A DNA stretch of 17,223 nt, from assembly GCA_937926185.1 (NCBI GenBank), contig CALEYM010000805.1, forward strand, positions 1 to 17,223, in the 5' to 3' direction. Below, piece after piece: positions 14,283-17,223 of this stretch (positions are counted from its first letter, which is position 1; every line of letters begins with the position of its first letter). The notes below the pieces were generated by a model. The model did not search any database. It worked only from the letters and a program-made list of their open reading frames with translations, and was not told the origin of the DNA. The position numbers were made by a program, and so were the translations under genes. This DNA is from an uncultured Bacteroidota bacterium (lineage in GTDB: Bacteria > Bacteroidota > Bacteroidia > Chitinophagales > Saprospiraceae).

Positions 14283-15860
14283 CTATCGCGCTACCAGCAG
14301 CGCCACATTCTCGATATGGTGTGTATGCGGGAACATATCCACCGGCTGCACTTTCAGTACCTCGTATTTTTCATCCAGCAGTTGCAGGTCGCGCGCCTGG
14401 GTGGCAGGGTTGCAGCTCACGTACACGATACGCGGGGCGGCCAGGTCGAGCAGGAAGCGCACGGCTTTTTCGTGCATGCCGGCGCGCGGCGGGTCGGTGA
14501 TGACGAGGTCGGGTTTGCCGTGGCGCAGGATAAATTCCGGGCCGAGCACCGATTTGACGTCGCCGGCGTAGAATACGGCGTTTTGAATGCCGTTCAGGGC
14601 GCGGTTTTCTTCGGCGTCAGCGATGGCTTCCGGTATTTCCTCAATGCCCACCACGTGCCGGCAGTACCGGGCCAGGTACAGGGCGATACTGCCGGTGCCG
14701 GTGTACAGGTCGTACACGTTTTCGGCGCCCGTGAGGCCGGCGAATTGCACCACCACGTCGTACAGGTTTTTCGCTTGAACGGAGTTGGTTTGGAAAAACG
14801 ATTTGGGGCCGATTTTGAAACGCAGGTCACCCAGTTTTTCTTCCACAAAACCTTTTCCGAACCAGTTGACCATCTCCAGGTCGAAGACGGTGTCGTTCTT
14901 CTTGGGGTTGATACAGTAAACGATGGTCGTGATCTGATTGCGAAAACGCCCCAGCATGGCGCCGAGATAGGCTTGGATAGCCTCCCGGTCGTCGCGGGCA
15001 AAGCTGAACAGCAGCATCACTTCGCCCGCAGTGGTGAGGCGGATCATCAGGTTGCGCAGGAAACCGCTGTGCCGGCGCACGTCGTAGAATTCGAGTCCCT
15101 GTGCCAGGGCGATTTCGCGGGCGGCATTGCGGATGACGTTGGAAGGCTCGGCTTGCAGCCAACATTCATGTATGTCGACGACTTTGTCGAAAGCGCCGGC
15201 GCGGTGGAAGCCGAGGCCGGGGAAGGCCGGAACTTCTCCTGAAGGTTGAAACCCCACCCCCGGCCCCTCCCCTGAATGTTGAAACCCCACCCCCGGCCCC
15301 TCCCCTTCAGGGGAGGGGAGACGTGACGCCTGGGTACCCTCTACGTCTCCCCTCCCCTTCAGGGGAGGGGTCGGGGGTGGGGTTTCAACCTTCAGGGCTG
15401 GGGTCGGGGCCGTCATCTCTCCCTCCAGCAGCCACCTTTTATTCGAAAACGCGAATTCAAGTTTATTCCGGTAAAACGTGGTTTCCGGCGCGCCGAGAAT
15501 GGGCAAGAATTCCCGCACTTTTACTTTGGCGATGCGTTGGAAGGCGTCGAGTACCGCCTGATTTTTATGTTCGATCTGGGCTGCATAGTCCAGGTGTTGC
15601 CATTTGCAGCCGCCGCAAACGGAAAAATGCCGGCAAAATGGCTTGATGCGTTGTGGGGAAGGTTGCAGCAGTTTTTCGATCCGGCCTTCGCCGAAACCGC
15701 CCTTTTTCTTTTGCACAAATACGTCGGCCACGTCGCCGGGAACGGCGCCTTCTACGAACAGGACCAGCCCCTCGGGGGTGCGCCCCACACCTTTGCCGCG
15801 GTCAGCGACGCCGTGGATGGGAACGGCGGGGGCTGTAAATGATTTGGATTTGCGTGCCAT
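14283..15860 (-). CDS. rlmD: RlmD/TrmA-family RNA (uracil-C5) methyltransferase with in-frame repeat insertion
   Basis: SAM-dependent uracil C5 methyltransferase, probably acting on 23S rRNA; the exact target uridine cannot be assigned from sequence. N-terminal TRAM domain at about 10-65. Iron-sulfur cysteines: C76, C82, C85 (PFCRHFSVCGGCKWQH) and probably C233 (DIHECWL). SAM-binding region VYDLYTGTGSIAL (382-394), catalytic motifs DPPRAG (456-461) and VSCNPAT with nucleophile C483. The protein is 525 residues, about 60 longer than expected. The excess is a Pro/Gly-rich segment at about 149-213, between FAFSNKRWLLEGE and GLGFHRAGAFDKVVDI, encoded by a palindromic repeat. All downstream motifs stay in frame, so the gene is probably functional. 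Start ATG 15860 is close behind a -7 element. Confidence 0.9.
   Translation of the reverse strand: MARKSKSFTAPAVPIHGVADRGKGVGRTPEGLVLFVEGAVPGDVADVFVQKKKGGFGEGRIEKLLQPSPQRIKPFCRHFSVCGGCKWQHLDYAAQIEHKNQAVLDAFQRIAKVKVREFLPILGAPETTFYRNKLEFAFSNKRWLLEGEMTAPTPALKVETPPPTPPLKGRGDVEGTQASRLPSPEGEGPGVGFQHSGEGPGVGFQPSGEVPAFPGLGFHRAGAFDKVVDIHECWLQAEPSNVIRNAAREIALAQGLEFYDVRRHSGFLRNLMIRLTTAGEVMLLFSFARDDREAIQAYLGAMLGRFRNQITTIVYCINPKKNDTVFDLEMVNWFGKGFVEEKLGDLRFKIGPKSFFQTNSVQAKNLYDVVVQFAGLTGAENVYDLYTGTGSIALYLARYCRHVVGIEEIPEAIADAEENRALNGIQNAVFYAGDVKSVLGPEFILRHGKPDLVITDPPRAGMHEKAVRFLLDLAAPRIVYVSCNPATQARDLQLLDEKYEVLKVQPVDMFPHTHHIENVALLVAR
15245..15395. repeat. GC-rich long inverted repeat inserted in frame in the RNA methyltransferase gene
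   Basis: Arms at 15272-15324 and 15343-15395 (53 nt each) are inverted copies with 4 mismatches around an 18-nt loop. Each arm itself contains a small palindrome CCCCTCCCCT-TC-AGGGGAGGGG (15297-15318 and 15349-15370). On the left, the outer part of the arm is duplicated in tandem: 33-nt units starting at 15245 and 15278 (GTTGAAACCCCACCCCCGGC...). In the gene this reads TPPPTPPLKGRGD on one arm and two 11-residue copies of SGEGPGVGFQ on the other, with no stop codon. Such motifs resemble dispersed intergenic repeats seen in environmental genomes. Confidence 0.9.
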
Positions 15861-15868
15861 TGCGGGGG

Positions 15869-15876
15869 CAAAGGTA
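15869..15876 (-). promoter_or_regulatory. Candidate -7 element of the methyltransferase gene, nearly leaderless
   Basis: TACCTTTG on the minus strand fits TAnnTTTG and ends 8 nt before ATG 15860. If used, the transcript would start within a few bases of the start codon. No TTTG at the -33 spacing was found. Confidence 0.4.
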
Positions 15877-15889
15877 AGGGCAACAAACT

Positions 15890-15923
15890 AAAAAACCCCC
15901 GCCCCGGTGTAAGGGGACGAGGG
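15890..15923 (-). terminator. Intrinsic terminator of the 78-residue protein gene
   Basis: Minus-strand RNA folds CCCTCGTCCCC / GGGGCGGGGG around a TTACACC loop (two internal mismatches), followed directly by a run of six U. It lies 35 nt after the stop at 15958 and separates this gene from the methyltransferase transcript. Confidence 0.6.
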
Positions 15924-15957
15924 TTAGGGTTTTTCATGGTTCGGAGGCTGTACTTGG

Positions 15958-16194
15958 TTAGGGTGTAGCCTCCAGAGCCGTTTTTGTGCTGTATTGCAGA
16001 ATGTTGTTGAGTACGGCCGGAGATGGTTCGAAGCGCGCCTTGGGCAGTTGTGTTTTGGCCAGGAGCAGCTCGTCGAACAAAGCCCGTAATTCCGGGTCTT
16101 CATCGATTTGCTGAGCGAAGTCCATTGTTGCTTCGGCGGGCATTTCGCGGTACAGAAAATGTACTAAGGAGTGATATGTGTAGTTTTCTTGCAT
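15958..16194 (-). CDS. Small acidic/helical protein, conserved hypothetical type
   Basis: 78 residues, mainly helical: YTYHSLVHFLYREMPAEATM, DFAQQIDEDPELRALFDELLLAKTQLPKA, and a C-terminal PSPAVLNNILQYSTKTALE. The pattern (short N-terminal helix, acidic middle helix, terminal NILQYS segment) looks like the cytoplasmic N-terminal part of anti-sigma-like proteins without the zinc ligands, but no family can be assigned. It has a convincing terminator and lies 117 nt after the adenylate cyclase gene on the same strand. Function unknown. Confidence 0.65.
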   Translation of the reverse strand: MQENYTYHSLVHFLYREMPAEATMDFAQQIDEDPELRALFDELLLAKTQLPKARFEPSPAVLNNILQYSTKTALEATP

Positions 16195-16292
16195 AGGCGA
16201 TCAGAAATCATTGATTTGGTAACTCGTGAAAAAATTCGGCTATAAAACTAAAGCAAGCGGCGGGTTATTTTACAAAACCATATAAAATTTTC

Positions 16293-16300
16293 CAAATTTA
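16293..16300 (-). promoter_or_regulatory. Candidate -7 element for the 78-residue protein gene
   Basis: TAAATTTG on the minus strand matches TAnnTTTG, about 100 nt before ATG 16194 in an AT-rich gap (16195-16311). No -33 match; read-through from the cyclase gene is an alternative. Confidence 0.25.
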
Positions 16301-16311
16301 ACATTTCACTT

Positions 16312-17223
16312 TTAAATGCCGCCACATTCGTACTCCACAAAGTACATATCGATCTCTCCCTTATTCTTGGCGGTCAGGCGTCCGCGGTAGGTGCAGGGGA
16401 AATCGTTTTTTATGAGCAGGTAGGTGGTTTCCGATATATTGATCTTGCCCGACTCGCTTCCCTGCTCCAGCCGGGATGCTGTATTGACGGTATCGCCCCA
16501 GATGTCGTAGGCGAATTTGTGACTCCCCACCACGCCTGCCACCACGGGGCCGGTGTGGATACCGATGCGCATTTCGAATACCGGTTTGCCTGCTGCCCGG
16601 TTTTGTTGCATCAATACGCGCAGCCGGCATTGCATCTGAATGGCGGCCCGCACGACGTCGGCCGGGTGGGTATCGTTGGCCGCGGGCAGGCCGCCGGCGC
16701 ACATGTAGGAGTCGCCGATGGTTTTGATTTTTTCCAGCCCGAATTCGGACACGATCACGTCGAAGAGGCGAAAACAGTCGTCCAGTTCTTCGATCAGTGC
16801 TTCCGGGGAAACCGACTCGGCAATTTTGGTGAAACTTTTAAAGTCAGTGAACATTACGGTCACCGATTCGTACCGCACCGGTTTTACCGTGGCTTTTGCT
16901 TTGAGTTCGGCCGCGGTGGCAGCGGGCAGGATATTGAGCAGCAGTTCGTCAGAGCGTTGGCGTTCCCGTTCGATCTGTTCGTTTTTGGCGGCCAGTTCGC
17001 GGTTGCGGCGGGCCCGGCTGCGGTTGCGGTTGAAAAGCAGACCGACCAGGAGCAGCAGGGCCAATCCGCCTCCCAGGTAAGCGTACTGGCGGTTGCGGGC
17101 GGTGTCCAGTTGGGCTTCTTTGAGTTCCAGTGTAATTTTTTGCTGTTCCAGGAGACGCCGTCTTTTTTCGTCGGTAAAAAGACGTTCGTTACTGATAAAT
17201 GAATTGGTGAACCTGGTACTCAG
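16312..17223 (-). CDS. Membrane-anchored class III adenylate cyclase, partial (5' end outside window)
   Basis: The frame is open to the window edge (303 codons before the stop). It reads a charged coiled-coil (FTDEKRRRLLEQQKITLELKEAQLD), one transmembrane helix (YLGGGLALLLLVGLLF), a second coiled coil (RARRNRELAAKNEQIERERQRSDELLLNILP) and a C-terminal cyclase domain. Catalytic features: VTVMFTDFKSFT (first metal Asp), EKIKTIGDSYMCAGG (second metal Asp and adenine-selecting Lys), RIGIHTGPVVAGVVG, and FAYDIWGDTVNTASRLE with the second adenine-specifying Asp and the transition-state Asn and Arg. All residues for ATP to cAMP conversion are present. In Bacteroidota such enzymes usually have an N-terminal periplasmic TPR sensor, which would lie outside the window. 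Confidence 0.92.
   Translation of the reverse strand: MSTRFTNSFISNERLFTDEKRRRLLEQQKITLELKEAQLDTARNRQYAYLGGGLALLLLVGLLFNRNRSRARRNRELAAKNEQIERERQRSDELLLNILPAATAAELKAKATVKPVRYESVTVMFTDFKSFTKIAESVSPEALIEELDDCFRLFDVIVSEFGLEKIKTIGDSYMCAGGLPAANDTHPADVVRAAIQMQCRLRVLMQQNRAAGKPVFEMRIGIHTGPVVAGVVGSHKFAYDIWGDTVNTASRLEQGSESGKINISETTYLLIKNDFPCTYRGRLTAKNKGEIDMYFVEYECGGI

Noticed and set aside
14316..15242. 308-residue plus-strand ORF opposite the methyltransferase
   Set aside because: Antisense shadow; the real gene has FeS cysteines and SAM motifs on the minus strand.
15222..15416. Frameshift or pseudogene call for the methyltransferase
   Set aside because: The insert keeps the frame and all catalytic motifs follow intact, so disruption is not supported.
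16312..17064. Complete 250-residue cyclase starting at TTG 17064
   Set aside because: The frame stays open with sensible coiled-coil sequence to the window edge and the TTG falls inside the transmembrane helix, so the gene is truncated by the window instead.

Overview
The window looks like a chromosomal segment from a member of the Bacteroidota, most likely a Saprospiria or Chitinophagia-like lineage. Evidence: several upstream regions carry the Bacteroidota -7 element TAnnTTTG, two of them with TTTG 19-20 nt upstream; Shine-Dalgarno sequences are not evident; the window holds several Sec, lipoprotein or Tat export signals; and it carries a Gfo/Idh/MocA plus DUF1080 cluster of a kind common in that phylum. 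GC is moderately high over most genes and visibly lower around 1.6-2.4 kb and 10.4-11.2 kb. No rRNA, tRNA, CRISPR array or intact transposase was seen.

Layout. 1-2141 (minus strand): a signalling operon read as Uma2-family nuclease, NarL/LuxR response regulator, then a secreted or membrane TPR sensor cut by the window edge. It is driven by a well-formed promoter at 2160-2191. 2405-3802 (+): class II fumarase, with three TTGACCACA repeats at its 5' end. 3807-4568 (-): a GTEPFW-type lipoprotein. 4814-7390 (+): alpha-glucan phosphorylase, flanked by inverted copies of a 22-24 nt repeat, followed by a secreted YdjC/ChbG-like deacetylase (7456-8406). 8411-10336 (-): a serine beta-lactamase-like hydrolase with C-terminal tandem repeats. 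10521-11299 (+): a low-GC patch with a VOC protein, a 32-residue membrane microprotein and what looks like the 5' remnant of an acetylxylan-esterase-like gene ending in an inverted-repeat element. 11317-14180 (-): an operon of a Tat-exported Gfo/Idh/MocA oxidoreductase and two DUF1080 lipoproteins, a plausible periplasmic 3-keto-glycoside pathway. 14283-15860 (-): an RlmD/TrmA-type RNA methyltransferase carrying a large in-frame palindromic repeat. 15958-16194 (-): a small conserved-looking protein with its own terminator. 16312-17223 (-): a membrane-anchored class III adenylate cyclase, 5' end outside the window.

The strongest unusual signals are the GC-rich inverted repeat translated inside the RNA methyltransferase, the hydrolase with C-terminal tandem repeats, the decayed esterase with an 18-nt triplication next to a possible MITE, and several families of short repeats (CATAAACC, CAGGAT, GTTAAAC/CCCGAAACCC, TTGACCACA) in intergenic positions. 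The two window edges both hold signalling proteins. Glycan handling is a recurrent theme: glucan phosphorylase, ChbG-like deacetylase, DUF1080/oxidoreductase operon and the esterase remnant.
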